35,309 nucleotides of DNA from Rhodoferax sp. (GCA_018063505.1 JAGPBF010000019.1:1-35309); one strand, 5' to 3'; shown: positions 7,455 to 18,074, counted from the first letter of the stretch. The notes: generated by a model not told the origin, from the sequence alone. Program-made: numbers and translations.

Positions 7455-8414
7455 TCAGTAGCCCTGAGTCAGGTCGACCTTGAAGTGCAAGGGTTCTCCG
7501 GCCCGATACAGCGCCAGGTTATCGATGAAGCGCCGGGCCGCACGCTCGACCATCCGATCCTGGGAACGACCCGAAAGATGCATGGTGATATGGGCGTTGT
7601 CCAGTGTCCACAACACATGGTCTGCCGACAAGGGCTCGGGTTCCATTACGTCGAGGAAAGCCGCACCGATGCTGCGCGCCTGGAGCGCATGCACCAGCGC
7701 GTCCTGGTCCACGACACTGCCACGCGCCACGTTCAGCAGCACGGCACTGCGCTTCATGGCTGCGAGCTCGTCGGCACCTATCATGTGCCGCGTCTCGTCG
7801 GTGGCCGGAACCGCCAGGATGACCCAGTCGAAATCGCCCAGCCGCGCGCGCCATTGCCGTGGGCCCAGCACGTTTGCCGCCCCCGTGGCTTGCCGCCGGA
7901 CCACCGTCACGTCAACCTCGAATGCCTGCAGCCGCCGCTGCACCAGTTTGCCGATGGTGCCATAACCCAGCACGAGCGCACGGCTGCCGGCCAACTCGAT
8001 CTTGCCGGGCGCATCCTTGAGCCAATCATGGCGATCCTGCGCACGCACCACTTCACGATACCCCTTGGCAATGGTCAACATGCCCATCACCACGTATTCG
8101 GCAATCGTGACCGCATTGATGCCAGCACCGTTGGTGACGGTCACCCTGCGTTTGTGCAACGTATCCAATGGCAGATGCTCCATGCCAGCGATCATCGAAC
8201 TGAGCCAACGCATGTCGGTCGCGCCGGCGACGGCGGCCGACATGCCCTCCTTGTCGTACATGTCGAACCAGCCGATTTCTGCACCCGGAGCCAGGGCCAG
8301 CGCCTCTTGCCGGTTCGACCACCAGCGAACCTGAAGCCAGGGTGGCAGATGCCCCTCAAGAAAAGGACGCACGGACGCGGGCAGGGTGGCAACAACGGCA
8401 TTCTGGTGAGGCAC
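7455..8414 (-). CDS. D-isomer-specific 2-hydroxyacid dehydrogenase
   Basis: An NAD(P)-dependent dehydrogenase that interconverts 2-oxoacids and D-2-hydroxyacids, 319 residues. The Rossmann motif is VLGYGTIGK (about residue 150). The catalytic trio is the Arg in LLNVARGSVVD, the Glu in DVMEPEPL and the His in HITMHLSG. The start is the GTG at 8414, which has AAGGAG seven bases upstream. A longer form from ATG 8441 would place that Shine-Dalgarno inside the coding region. It is last in the minus-strand run, 89 bases after the 108-aa gene. Its C-terminus (VDLTQGY) resembles that of the GhrA-type paralogue at 12722-13645 (VDLARGY). Substrate unknown; GhrA-like hydroxypyruvate/glyoxylate reductase activity is possible. 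Confidence 0.88.
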   Translation of the reverse strand: MPHQNAVVATLPASVRPFLEGHLPPWLQVRWWSNRQEALALAPGAEIGWFDMYDKEGMSAAVAGATDMRWLSSMIAGMEHLPLDTLHKRRVTVTNGAGINAVTIAEYVVMGMLTIAKGYREVVRAQDRHDWLKDAPGKIELAGSRALVLGYGTIGKLVQRRLQAFEVDVTVVRRQATGAANVLGPRQWRARLGDFDWVILAVPATDETRHMIGADELAAMKRSAVLLNVARGSVVDQDALVHALQARSIGAAFLDVMEPEPLSADHVLWTLDNAHITMHLSGRSQDRMVERAARRFIDNLALYRAGEPLHFKVDLTQGY

Positions 8415-8503
8415 GCGACAAGCTCCTTGAGAACCTGCCATGTTAACGACCCTCGCACCACGGCATCCGCGCCAAAGCGGTCACCCTGTGCTTCGCAAAG
8501 TGC

Positions 8504-8830
8504 TCAGGCGTGCTGTTGCGCCTGCGTTATCCACTGCCGCGCCAGTTGCTCGGCCGACAACGCGGAATCCAGCGGCGTGCGGCAAAGGCCGGCATGCTGG
8601 TACTGGAGGTTCTCGTACAACTCGGCTGCAGACGGGTACCCGTCCAGAATGGCATCAAGCCCCTGGCTACCGCCCAGATCACGCAAGGCGTCGCTCAGAC
8701 GCAGCACCACCGAGTGGTACTGCTGCGGATCGACCTTGGCCGAGCTTTGGTCCAGACGCTCCAGCAAAGCCGCCATCACACGCGTGGCGGTCAGGTCTGG
8801 TTGCAATGAAGAGGGTTTTGTGGCGTTCAT
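8504..8830 (-). CDS. Hypothetical 108-aa protein
   Basis: I do not recognise a domain of known function. The protein is soluble and predicted mostly helical: an acidic N-terminal half (VMAALLERLDQSSAKVDP), then YHSVVLRLSDALRDL, then a central ILDGYPSAAELYENLQYQHA and a helical tail ending WITQAQQHA. It has no signal peptide or membrane helix. It has ordinary codon use, an ATG start at 8830 and sits between the ammonia-lyase gene (122 bases upstream) and the D-2-hydroxyacid dehydrogenase, on the same strand. Position suggests co-expression but gives no function. Confidence 0.65.
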   Translation of the reverse strand: MNATKPSSLQPDLTATRVMAALLERLDQSSAKVDPQQYHSVVLRLSDALRDLGGSQGLDAILDGYPSAAELYENLQYQHAGLCRTPLDSALSAEQLARQWITQAQQHA

Positions 8831-8952
8831 GAATCAAATCTGGGGGCGCGAAGCTCCATTGCAAGCGCAGAATTTTCAACGCATGGGCCTCGGTCACCAT
8901 CGCCACACAACAAGCCTTGCCCGCGCGCGGCCTGAATCCAGGTCGGCGATCG

Positions 8953-10182
8953 TCACGCGCGCACCTGCGCCGCGGTGCGTCCGGTAATGTGCTGGTAGAT
9001 CTCGGGGTCGGTGTCGCCTTCGCTGCCCAGCAGCAACACCCGGGAACCGGAATCGAGCGACAAAAGGCTGCGCAACTCGGCATGCTCCCGCGCCGCAAGC
9101 AGCGCGGCAAGGCCGGCGCCTCCGGTTTCGCCCGACACGATGGCCGGATCACCCGCAGGCGGATTGGCCAAAGCCCGAACAGCGTCCAGCGCATGCTGGT
9201 CATCCAGCGCCACGAACACGCTGGTCGCAGTCGATACGATCTCCCAGGCCGCTGGTGAGACTTCGCCACAGGCCAAGCCCGCCATGATGGTGTCGAGTGC
9301 CCCGGCAACCGCTATCGGCTTGCCAGCCTGCGCACTACGCAGATGACAATCAGCCTCGATCGGCTCGACCACCACCAACGCCGGGCGATGCTCGCCCCAG
9401 GCGAGCCAGAATGCGGCGGCCACCGATGCGGCGAACGCGCCTACGCCGGCCTGCACGAAAACATGGGTTGGCGGCTTCGCGCCGAGCTGCGCGACGGTCT
9501 CGCGCGCCATCACACCGTAACCGTGCATCACGTCGATCGGAATGACTCGGTAGCCTTCGTAGGTGGTATCGCTGACCACGGTCCAACCGTTCTCCCTGGC
9601 CTGCGCGTCGGCATGACGCACCGAATCATCGTAATTGCCACTCACCCGAATGACATCGGCGCCGTACCTGGCGATGGCCGCACGCCGACCTTCGCTGACC
9701 GTGGCGTGGATATAGATCACGCAGCGACAACCCAACATCTGCGCGCCCCAGGCGACCGAACGGCCGTGGTTGCCATCGGTGGCACAGGTCACCGTGATGT
9801 CGCGCACGACATGGTGCCAGCGTCCGCCCAGAATGTCCGCCACGGGCGCGTTCTGCACGCCTTCATGGCTGGCCACGGCCTGTGCCAGCAGGCGAAAAAC
9901 CGCATACGCCCCGCCCAGCGCCTTGAAACTCTTCAGGCCGAATCGCTCACCCTCGTCCTTGAAGTAAATGGCGCCTACACCGAGCTGCCGTGCCAGCCCC
10001 GGCAAGGCGCGCAGCGGCGTCGGCGCGTAACCCGGCCACTGCCCGATTTCATGCTGGGCGGCAGTGAATCCGGCGTCATTGAGGATCAGCGAACGCACTG
10101 GGCCATAAGGCTCGCAAGCCGGAGCGCGCACAGGATTGCGAAAGGCACGAATGCTTCCTTCGCTGATCAATTGCGCCGTCAT
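8953..10182 (-). CDS. dpaL: Diaminopropionate ammonia-lyase (YgeX/DpaL type)
   Basis: A PLP enzyme of fold type II that splits 2,3-diaminopropionate into pyruvate and two ammonia molecules. It has 409 residues. The PLP lysine is in LKSFKALGG (Lys87). The nearby acidic residue and cofactor loop are in CATDGNHGRSVAWGAQ, and the phosphate-binding Gly-rich region is SGETGGAG. LLLGSEGDTDPEIY near the C-terminus is characteristic of the family and separates it from threonine dehydratase. The start at ATG 10182 has a purine-rich GGAAAGGAAA immediately upstream. The frame extends to 10239 but without conservation. A 104-bp spacer separates it from the preceding isomerase gene, so it may have its own promoter. 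Confidence 0.93.
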   Translation of the reverse strand: MTAQLISEGSIRAFRNPVRAPACEPYGPVRSLILNDAGFTAAQHEIGQWPGYAPTPLRALPGLARQLGVGAIYFKDEGERFGLKSFKALGGAYAVFRLLAQAVASHEGVQNAPVADILGGRWHHVVRDITVTCATDGNHGRSVAWGAQMLGCRCVIYIHATVSEGRRAAIARYGADVIRVSGNYDDSVRHADAQARENGWTVVSDTTYEGYRVIPIDVMHGYGVMARETVAQLGAKPPTHVFVQAGVGAFAASVAAAFWLAWGEHRPALVVVEPIEADCHLRSAQAGKPIAVAGALDTIMAGLACGEVSPAAWEIVSTATSVFVALDDQHALDAVRALANPPAGDPAIVSGETGGAGLAALLAAREHAELRSLLSLDSGSRVLLLGSEGDTDPEIYQHITGRTAAQVRA

Positions 10183-10233
10183 GTGTTTCCTTTCCTGTTT
10201 CGTGGACCTGCCGTTTTCGGCCGGCAAGGACTT

Positions 10234-10254
10234 GATCATCGCAGTCTCATGATC
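10234..10254. repeat. Inverted repeat in the dpaL leader
   Basis: GATCAT (10234-10239) and ATGATC (10249-10254) are separated by 9 bases. A second pair, TGCCG (10209-10213) and CGGCA (10222-10226), lies closer to dpaL. Both fall in the 104-bp space between the isomerase stop and the dpaL start. They may be a transcript end or an operator. Confidence 0.35.
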
Positions 10255-10286
10255 GCCGACTGCTTCCCGGCGCTCCTGCGCGCGAT

Positions 10287-10928
10287 TCAGCCTGGCCGGT
10301 GGATACCAACGGGCCGGTCTGCTGCAGCCTTCCAGGCATCATCCGCGAACCAGTCGCCACCGGCAAGGTGATCGGCCAGCATCGGCAAGGCATCGAAACC
10401 CCAGAATACCTTGCCATCGACCACCAGCGTCGGCACCCCGAACAGGCCCAGGGCCAACGCCTCATCGGTGAACTGCCGCAATTGATGCTTGACCTCGGCT
10501 TGCTGCAAGTCGCGCCTGGGCGCGAGTTGTTGCACCAGCGCCTGCAACCGTGCCGGGTCTGCGGCATCGAGGCCCCCACGCCAGACATGGCGAAAGATCG
10601 TCTCGGTGACAAAACGATTGGGCAGGCCATCATCATGGCAGGCGATCGCCAGGCGCAACAGGCTCAGCGGATTGAACGGATGGCTGGCCGGCATCTGCAT
10701 GTCGATGCCGTGCTGGTGCGCCAGCCACATCACCTGCCGATAGGTCCAGTCCCGTTTGCCAATGATTTCCGCCGGACCGAGTTGCCCGTGGTGTTGCAGC
10801 AGACCCGCGAACAATACCGGCTTGTAACAAACCTGGTAACTATGACCGGCCAGTGCCGCAGGCAGCTCTTCGAATGCCAGGTAGGCAAATGGCGAGATGA
10901 AGTCGAAATAAAAGTCGATCTGTTTCAC
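10287..10928 (-). CDS. 2-hydroxychromene-2-carboxylate isomerase family protein (DsbA fold)
   Basis: A 213-residue thioredoxin-fold protein of the HCCA isomerase/kappa-GST group, cytoplasmic and usually glutathione-dependent. The N-terminal active-site strand is IDFYFDFISPFAYLAF, where Ser replaces the CXXC cysteine of DsbA. A second hallmark is GLFGVPTLVVDGKVFWG (about residues 165-181), the cis-proline loop. The GTG at 10928 is preceded by GGAG; the frame continues back to a TTG at 10946. No naphthalene or other aromatic pathway genes lie nearby, so the real substrate is unknown. It follows the DUF1289 gene by 18 bases and is likely co-transcribed with it. Confidence 0.88.
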   Translation of the reverse strand: MKQIDFYFDFISPFAYLAFEELPAALAGHSYQVCYKPVLFAGLLQHHGQLGPAEIIGKRDWTYRQVMWLAHQHGIDMQMPASHPFNPLSLLRLAIACHDDGLPNRFVTETIFRHVWRGGLDAADPARLQALVQQLAPRRDLQQAEVKHQLRQFTDEALALGLFGVPTLVVDGKVFWGFDALPMLADHLAGGDWFADDAWKAAADRPVGIHRPG

Positions 10929-10946
10929 GATCCCGCCGCTCCACAA

Positions 10947-11174
10947 TCAGTCGATTTGCGCCGCCATGCGCATGCTGATGGATCGCCAGACCTCGCGCTT
11001 GGTGTCCTCGCCCATGCGTCCCCAGGCGATGATCTCGTCGATGTCGCGCCAGCATCCCAGGCACAAACCGCTGCCAGGGTCCATGCGGCAAACCGAAATG
11101 CACGGCGACGGCACAGGATGCGCCTCGTCCTGCGCCAGTTCGGCCAGGGCCAGCAAGGTTTGCGTGGCGTTCAT
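10947..11174 (-). CDS. DUF1289 domain protein
   Basis: A 75-residue protein with the DUF1289 pattern: SPCISVCRMDP, then GLCLGCWRDIDEIIAW, then a helix KREVWRSISMRMAAQ. The four cysteines (two CX2-3C pairs) could bind a metal or an Fe-S centre, but function is unknown. Its ATG overlaps the stop of the upstream deacylase gene as ATGA (11174-11171), which points to translational coupling. The isomerase gene follows closely. Confidence 0.87.
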   Translation of the reverse strand: MNATQTLLALAELAQDEAHPVPSPCISVCRMDPGSGLCLGCWRDIDEIIAWGRMGEDTKREVWRSISMRMAAQID

Positions 11175-11689
11175 GTCGGCACCGCCGATTCGACCACATC
11201 CACCACGGGCGCGCCTGTCATGGCCTGCAACTGCGCTGGAGAGAGCATGAATACCGCATTCGGGTGCCCGGCTGCAGCCCAGACTTCATCGAAACGAAAC
11301 AGATCACGGTCGATCAGCGTGACGCTGTCTTGCCGATGGGCGATCGGGGCCACACCACCAATGCTGAAACCGGTGCGGGACTTGACGAACTCCGCATCAG
11401 CGCGCCCCAGTTTGCCCTGGCCACTGCACACCAGCGCGGCAACCCGCTGCTCGTCGACACGGCGGTCGCCGGAAGTGACCACCAGCACGGCCACATCGTC
11501 ACTCTTGCGACGGAAGATGATGCTCTTGGCGATCTGCCCCACGACTACACCGAGCTGATCGGCGGCTTGTTGCGCGGTCCTGGCAGCGTTGTCGAGCATC
11601 ACTGCGGCGTGCGGATGACCATGCGCCTGCAAGGCGCCCATCACGCGCTGCACCGGTTCTGGGAGGGTTTTGAGTTCAGAGCCACACAT
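11171..11689 (-). CDS. YbaK/EbsC-type aminoacyl-tRNA deacylase domain protein
   Basis: A 172-residue stand-alone editing-domain protein related to YbaK and the ProRS INS domain, which hydrolyse mischarged aminoacyl-tRNA. Family segments are AADQLGVVVGQIAKSIIF (with the conserved Lys), VLVVTSGDRRVD, and the GFSIGGVAPIAH motif with its Gly-Gly turn. The ATG at 11689 is chosen because family members start about 10-15 residues before the first helix (PEPVQRVMGAL). It lacks a clear Shine-Dalgarno, and the frame extends upstream to 11758. The amino acid specificity cannot be read from the sequence. It lies 85 bases after HMG-CoA lyase on the same strand. Confidence 0.88.
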   Translation of the reverse strand: MCGSELKTLPEPVQRVMGALQAHGHPHAAVMLDNAARTAQQAADQLGVVVGQIAKSIIFRRKSDDVAVLVVTSGDRRVDEQRVAALVCSGQGKLGRADAEFVKSRTGFSIGGVAPIAHRQDSVTLIDRDLFRFDEVWAAAGHPNAVFMLSPAQLQAMTGAPVVDVVESAVPT

Positions 11690-11774
11690 GACAAAAAGGG
11701 AACCGTTTGAGGATGGTTTGGACACGGGGTGTGATCGCACCGGAGCTGGCCCCGGCATTGGTCACCGCGAACAG

Positions 11775-12695
11775 CTATTTTCCGCGCTTGTTGAGCAAAG
11801 CGGTGGCAGCCCGCGAGCCCGATTTTCGCTGCAGATGCCTGCTGATCAATTCTCCGGCGTCGATCAGCTTGTCCATGTCGATGCCGGTGTCAATGTCCAT
11901 GCCATGCAACATGTACACCACGTCTTCGGTTGCCACGTTGCCGGTCGCTCCTTTGGCATAAGGGCAGCCACCCAGGCCGGATATCGATGTGTCGAACTGC
12001 CAGACACCCATCTGCAGAAATGCCAATGTATTGGCCAGTGCCTGCCCGTAGGTGTCATGGAAATGGCCCGACACCTCGTCGATACCGTAATGCTGCAGCG
12101 TGGCATCGAGCGCACGTTGCACCTTGACGGGGGTTCCAACACCAATGGTGTCGGCGACACCAACGTGTTGCACGCCGATGTCGCGCATCAGGCCGGCCAG
12201 CATGGCCACGCGCTCCGGGGCGATCTCACCTTCGTAAGGACAGCCGACGGTGCATGACATCGCACCACGCACGAAGATGCCATTGGCACGTGCTGCAGCA
12301 ACCACCGGACGGAAACGTTCGATGCTCTCGGCGATGGAACAATTGATGTTGCGCTGGCTGAACGCCTCGCTGGCGGCGCCAAACACAACGATCTCGTCGG
12401 GCCAGAAGGCCTTGTCCGATGCAATGGCCGCCTCAAAGCCCTTGAGATTGGGGGTCAGCACCGAATACCGGACACCGGGTTTGCGCCGGATGCCGGCCAT
12501 GACCTGGCTGTTGTCGGCCATTTGCGGGACCCATTTGGGACTCACGAAACTGGTGACCTCGATCTCGGCCAGGCCCGCGTCCTGCAGGGCGTGGATCAGC
12601 CCGATCTTTACCTCGACCGGCACCGTCTGCTTTTCATTCTGCAAACCATCACGGGGACCTACATCCACCAGTTTGACCCGTTTCGGCAATGTCAT
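11775..12695 (-). CDS. liuE: Hydroxymethylglutaryl-CoA lyase
   Basis: This enzyme (also called MvaB) cleaves HMG-CoA to acetyl-CoA and acetoacetate, the last step of leucine degradation. It has 306 residues in a TIM barrel. The N-terminal metal/catalytic motif is VDVGPRDGLQNEK (Arg and Asp at about residues 14-16). SFVSPKWVPQMAD follows. The signature loop with the catalytic cysteine is GLGGCPYAKGATGNVATED. The metal histidines are in VSGHFHDTYGQA. ATG 12695 is preceded by CAGGAGC. It is downstream of the GhrA-type gene by 26 bases, at the end of the leucine-degradation core. Confidence 0.96.
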   Translation of the reverse strand: MTLPKRVKLVDVGPRDGLQNEKQTVPVEVKIGLIHALQDAGLAEIEVTSFVSPKWVPQMADNSQVMAGIRRKPGVRYSVLTPNLKGFEAAIASDKAFWPDEIVVFGAASEAFSQRNINCSIAESIERFRPVVAAARANGIFVRGAMSCTVGCPYEGEIAPERVAMLAGLMRDIGVQHVGVADTIGVGTPVKVQRALDATLQHYGIDEVSGHFHDTYGQALANTLAFLQMGVWQFDTSISGLGGCPYAKGATGNVATEDVVYMLHGMDIDTGIDMDKLIDAGELISRHLQRKSGSRAATALLNKRGK

Positions 12696-12721
12696 GGCAA
12701 TCGCTCCTGATGTCTGTACCG

Positions 12722-13645
12722 TCAATATCCGCGCGCCAGATCGACGATACCTGCTACCGGCTCACCGCGTTCGAGCGCCAGAATCTTGCCCGCAATCTGC
12801 ATAATGCTTTCTGCGCGCAGTGTCTGGGCGGATATATGCGGTGTGACGCGAATACGCGGATGGCGCCAGAACGCATGCTCCGCCGGCAAGGGCTCGACGC
12901 GAAACACATCCAGCGTCGCGCCTGACAGATGCCCACTGTCGAGCAGCGCCAGCAGATCGTCGTCCACGACATGGTCCCCTCTGGCCACGTTGACCAGGTA
13001 CGCGCCTGGCGCAAGCCGCGACAGGTTCTCGCGGCCCAGGATATTGCGGGTATCGGGTGTCAGTGGCAACAGGCATACCAGCGCCTGACAGCGTGACAGG
13101 AACTCGGGCAAGCCTTCGGAACCGGAAAAACAACGAATGCCGTCAACCTGCCGGACGCCACGACTCCAGCCCAGCAACGGAAACTCGAACTGACGCAACG
13201 CGGCGGCAACTTGTTGGCCCAGAACCCCCAGACCCAGAATGCCGACAGCAAACTCCGCCCTGGACCTGGGCTTGCGCCGCACCCATGAGCCTTGTTCTGC
13301 CTGATCTTCATACGCTGCAAACTCGCGAAAATGCCGAATCACTGCATGGCAGACATACTCGGCCATCTGCACGCCCATGCCCGCATCGTCGAGCCGGATC
13401 ACACGCAGCCCCGGCGGCAGTTGCAGGCCCAGCAATTTGTCCACGCCAGCCCCGACGTTGAACAAGGCACGCAATCGGGTTTGCTGGTCGATGAATCGCT
13501 GCGGCGGCGCCCAGGCCACGGCATAGTCGGCAGGCGCATCACCGTCCGACCAGTTTTCCACCACCATGCCCGGCAAAAACGCGCGCAAATCGTCGACCCA
13601 CGGCTGAGGCTCGCAAGACGGGTCACAAAAGCTGACGCGCAGCAT
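12722..13645 (-). CDS. ghrA: Glyoxylate/hydroxypyruvate reductase A-type dehydrogenase
   Basis: A 307-residue D-2-hydroxyacid dehydrogenase of the GhrA branch, which reduces glyoxylate and hydroxypyruvate with NADPH. The Rossmann motif is GILGLGVLGQQVA (about residues 135-147). The catalytic Arg is in YLVNVARGDHVVD, the Glu in DVFRVEPLPAEH and the His in RVTPHISAQT. The start overlaps the stop of the biotin carboxylase gene as TGATG (13647-13643), so translation is probably coupled. Its place between the carboxylase and HMG-CoA lyase genes suggests a role when acetyl-CoA is consumed through the glyoxylate shunt. That role is inference; no leucine-pathway reaction needs it. Confidence 0.9.
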   Translation of the reverse strand: MLRVSFCDPSCEPQPWVDDLRAFLPGMVVENWSDGDAPADYAVAWAPPQRFIDQQTRLRALFNVGAGVDKLLGLQLPPGLRVIRLDDAGMGVQMAEYVCHAVIRHFREFAAYEDQAEQGSWVRRKPRSRAEFAVGILGLGVLGQQVAAALRQFEFPLLGWSRGVRQVDGIRCFSGSEGLPEFLSRCQALVCLLPLTPDTRNILGRENLSRLAPGAYLVNVARGDHVVDDDLLALLDSGHLSGATLDVFRVEPLPAEHAFWRHPRIRVTPHISAQTLRAESIMQIAGKILALERGEPVAGIVDLARGY

Positions 13646-15648
13646 CAGGCGTCCATACGGAGCAGTTCGGAGCCCTCGGTGACCTGGTCACCGGGGGCGT
13701 ACAGCAACTCGGCCACTGTGCCGTCGGCCGGCGCGGCTATCGTGTGTTCCATCTTCATCGCCTCCATCACCGCCAAAGCCTGACCCTTTTGCACCTTGTC
13801 GCCAGCCTTGACGGCGAATGACAGGACCTTGCCGGGCATGGGGGCCGTCAGTCGGCCGCCTTCACCATGGGTGTCGCCGGCATGGTCGAGCAGGTCGATT
13901 GCCAGGATACGTGTAGCGCCATGCGGCGTGAATACGTGCAACTCCTCGTTGCGCCGGTAGATCTGCGCCAGATGGCGCTGCCCTGCAAACTGGATGTCGA
14001 CGCCGCCGTCACACTGGTTGAAAACCAGCACCGCATCGGTAGCGCCGACCTGCAGATGCAGTGCCCCATCGTGCAGATAGGTCAGGCTGGCCTGAACAGA
14101 TTGCTCCTGAAACTCGAATCCGAACCTTCGCACCCCGGTGCCGAATGCACGCCAGCCGTCGCGTCGACTGAACGGATCCGCATGGGCCAATACCTGTTCG
14201 GCCAGCAGCGCATGGGCGACCGAGGCCGCCACCGCAAAGTCCAGCCCCACGGTCTCCTGCTTGAACAGCACCGCCTGCTCACGCACGATCAGCGCCGTAT
14301 CGAGATCGGCCTGGGCGAAAGACTTGCTGCGCGCGACGTGGCGCAGAAACTGCACATTGGTGTTCAGACCGACGATATGGGTCTGCGCCAGCGCCGCATC
14401 CAGCCGTGCCAGCGCCTGGGCCCGGTCATCACCGACCACGATCAGCTTGGCCACCATGGAATCGTAAAACGGCGAGATCGTATCGCCTTCGCGCACACCG
14501 TCGTCAACCCGGACGCTGCAGGCGCCGCTGGCGCGAACGAAACTGACATGCTCCGGCTTGCGATACACCTGCAACTGGCCGGTGGCCGGCAGGAACTGGT
14601 TGTCGGGATTCTCGGCGCAGATGCGCGCCTCGATCGCATGACCGTGGATGCGCAACTGGTCTTGTGCCAACGGCAGCTTCTCGCCACTGGCCACTCGCAA
14701 CTGCCATTCGACCAGGTCCTGGCCGGTAATCGCCTCGGTCACCGGATGCTCGACCTGCAGCCTGGTATTCATCTCCATGAAGAAGAAGTTCATGCTGCCG
14801 TCCGGGCGCTGCTCGACGATGAACTCCACCGTTCCGGCCCCAACGTATTGCACAGCACGCGCGGCGGAGACGGCTGCTGCTCCCATCTGGATTCGCATTG
14901 CATCCGACATACCCGGCGCCGGAGCCTCCTCGAGAACCTTCTGGTGTCGGCGCTGCACCGAGCAATCACGCTCGAACAGATGGACGTAATTGCCATGGCT
15001 GTCGCCAAACACCTGGATCTCGATATGGCGTGGACGCAACACGTATTTCTCGATCAGCACCGCATCGTCGCCAAAACTGTTGATCGCCTCGCGTTTGCAC
15101 GACGCCAGGGCTGCGTCGAAGTCCTCGGGCTTGTCGACGGCCCGCATCCCCTTGCCACCACCCCCGGCGCTGGCCTTGATCAGCACCGGATACCCGATAC
15201 GCGCGGCTTCGCTTCGCAACAGTTCCGGCTCCTGGTCTGCGCCGTGATAACCCGGCACCAGCGGCACGCCGGCAGCATCCATCAAGCGCTTGGATTCCGC
15301 CTTCAAGCCCATGGCCTTGATGGCCGACGGAGGCGGCCCGATGAATACCAGGCCGGCATCCGCACACGCCGCTGCGAAGGCCTCGTTCTCACTGAGAAAT
15401 CCGTAACCTGGATGTACTGCCTGTGCTCCGGTGGCCTTGGCCGCGGCCAGAATCGTTTCCCAGCGCAGGTAACTTTCCTTCGGCGCACTGCTGCCGATAT
15501 GCACCGACTCGTCGCAGGCGGCCACATGCTTGGCGTGGGCATCCGCGTCCGAGTAGACAGCCACGGTGCGAACACCCATGCGGCGCGCGGTAGCCGCGAC
15601 TCGGCAAGCGATCTCCCCGCGATTGGCAATCAATATCTTGTCAAACAT
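13645..15648 (-). CDS. liuD: Methylcrotonyl-CoA carboxylase biotin-containing alpha subunit
   Basis: The subunit (MccA) carboxylates its own biotin with ATP and bicarbonate and passes the carboxyl group to the beta subunit, which makes methylglutaconyl-CoA. It has 667 residues. Order: biotin carboxylase N-domain (FDKILIANRGEIACRV), ATP-grasp with KASAGGGGKGMR and EMNTRLQVEHPVTE, BC C-domain, a BT-like linker, and the biotinyl domain with EAMKMEH (biotin lysine about residue 632). The ATG at 15648 fits best: AAGGA lies 5 bases upstream, whereas the ATG two codons earlier would abut that Shine-Dalgarno. The beta gene ends 34 bases upstream. Leucine-type specificity is inferred from the neighbours. 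Confidence 0.95.
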   Translation of the reverse strand: MFDKILIANRGEIACRVAATARRMGVRTVAVYSDADAHAKHVAACDESVHIGSSAPKESYLRWETILAAAKATGAQAVHPGYGFLSENEAFAAACADAGLVFIGPPPSAIKAMGLKAESKRLMDAAGVPLVPGYHGADQEPELLRSEAARIGYPVLIKASAGGGGKGMRAVDKPEDFDAALASCKREAINSFGDDAVLIEKYVLRPRHIEIQVFGDSHGNYVHLFERDCSVQRRHQKVLEEAPAPGMSDAMRIQMGAAAVSAARAVQYVGAGTVEFIVEQRPDGSMNFFFMEMNTRLQVEHPVTEAITGQDLVEWQLRVASGEKLPLAQDQLRIHGHAIEARICAENPDNQFLPATGQLQVYRKPEHVSFVRASGACSVRVDDGVREGDTISPFYDSMVAKLIVVGDDRAQALARLDAALAQTHIVGLNTNVQFLRHVARSKSFAQADLDTALIVREQAVLFKQETVGLDFAVAASVAHALLAEQVLAHADPFSRRDGWRAFGTGVRRFGFEFQEQSVQASLTYLHDGALHLQVGATDAVLVFNQCDGGVDIQFAGQRHLAQIYRRNEELHVFTPHGATRILAIDLLDHAGDTHGEGGRLTAPMPGKVLSFAVKAGDKVQKGQALAVMEAMKMEHTIAAPADGTVAELLYAPGDQVTEGSELLRMDA

Positions 15649-15682
15649 ATCCATCCTTCATGTGCATTGGGGCCGCCGCGGA

Positions 15683-17305
<1,623 letters not shown>

Positions 17306-17328
17306 GGTGTCGGTACCTGGGTTGTCGG

Positions 17329-17979
17329 TTATTGCATCAGTGACGGCAAGTCCGCCATGGATGTGAATATTTCTACCGCACCTGCGTCGCGCAAGGCGCT
17401 GCCGTCGCCGTCAGGCGCGTAAGCGAATACGACGGCACCGGCCGCCACACCTGCGGTGACACCCGTGACCGTGTCCTCGACGACGGCGCAACGCTTGGGC
17501 TGTACTCTCAATGCGTCGGCGGCTGCCAGATAGACGTCCGGAAAAGGCTTTGAGCGCGGGGTTTCGTAGCCGCTGAAGATGCGCCCTTTGAAGTAGTCCA
17601 TCAAACCGACCTTGCGCAGCTGCATTTCGACCTTGAAACGATCGGCACCCGACGCGCAGGCGATACGCGCATCGTGGTCCGCATGAATCTGGTGGACCGC
17701 ATCATGGATGAACGGAATCGCGGTCAGTTGCTCCAGCAGCGCCGCATTGCGCCGCTGCTGGAAATGGGTCAACCAGCTGGCGTGCAGTTGACGCCCGGTT
17801 TGCTCTGCAATGATGTCCACTTCATCCCTGAGGGACTTGCCGATAAACATCTGCATGCACTCCTGTGTGCTCATATGCCATCCGAGCTCGCCTAGCATGG
17901 CACGCAATACACCGTTGGTGATCGGCTCGGAATCGACCAGGACTCCGTCACAGTCGAACAATACAGCTTCAAATTTCAT
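17329..17979 (-). CDS. HAD superfamily phosphatase (subfamily IA)
   Basis: A 216-residue cytoplasmic HAD hydrolase. Motif I is [12 protein letters not shown] (nucleophile Asp9), motif II is the Ser of [10 protein letters not shown], motif III is the Lys of [10 protein letters not shown], and motif IV is VVEDTVTGV. The helical cap between motifs I and II is of the beta-phosphoglucomutase/phosphoglycolate phosphatase type. The substrate is unknown. Phosphoglycolate is one possibility given the nearby glyoxylate-linked genes, but this is speculation. GGAAAG precedes the ATG. It lies between rhodanese and liuB in the same run. Confidence 0.88.
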   Translation of the reverse strand: MKFEAVLFDCDGVLVDSEPITNGVLRAMLGELGWHMSTQECMQMFIGKSLRDEVDIIAEQTGRQLHASWLTHFQQRRNAALLEQLTAIPFIHDAVHQIHADHDARIACASGADRFKVEMQLRKVGLMDYFKGRIFSGYETPRSKPFPDVYLAAADALRVQPKRCAVVEDTVTGVTAGVAAGAVVFAYAPDGDGSALRDAGAVEIFTSMADLPSLMQ

Positions 17980-18074
17980 GGATGGGGTCTTTCCGGTTTA
18001 TCAAGATGGCGACAGTTCGCCTGCAAGTTGCGCCCGCGTGGCCTGGAAATCACCAAAGCGATCATCGCCTGGCT

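Noticed and set aside
7359-8987. A 542-codon plus-strand frame opposite the D-2-hydroxyacid dehydrogenase and 108-aa genes
   Set aside because: No domain, rich in His/Arg/Gln, and it crosses two genes on the other strand that have good starts.
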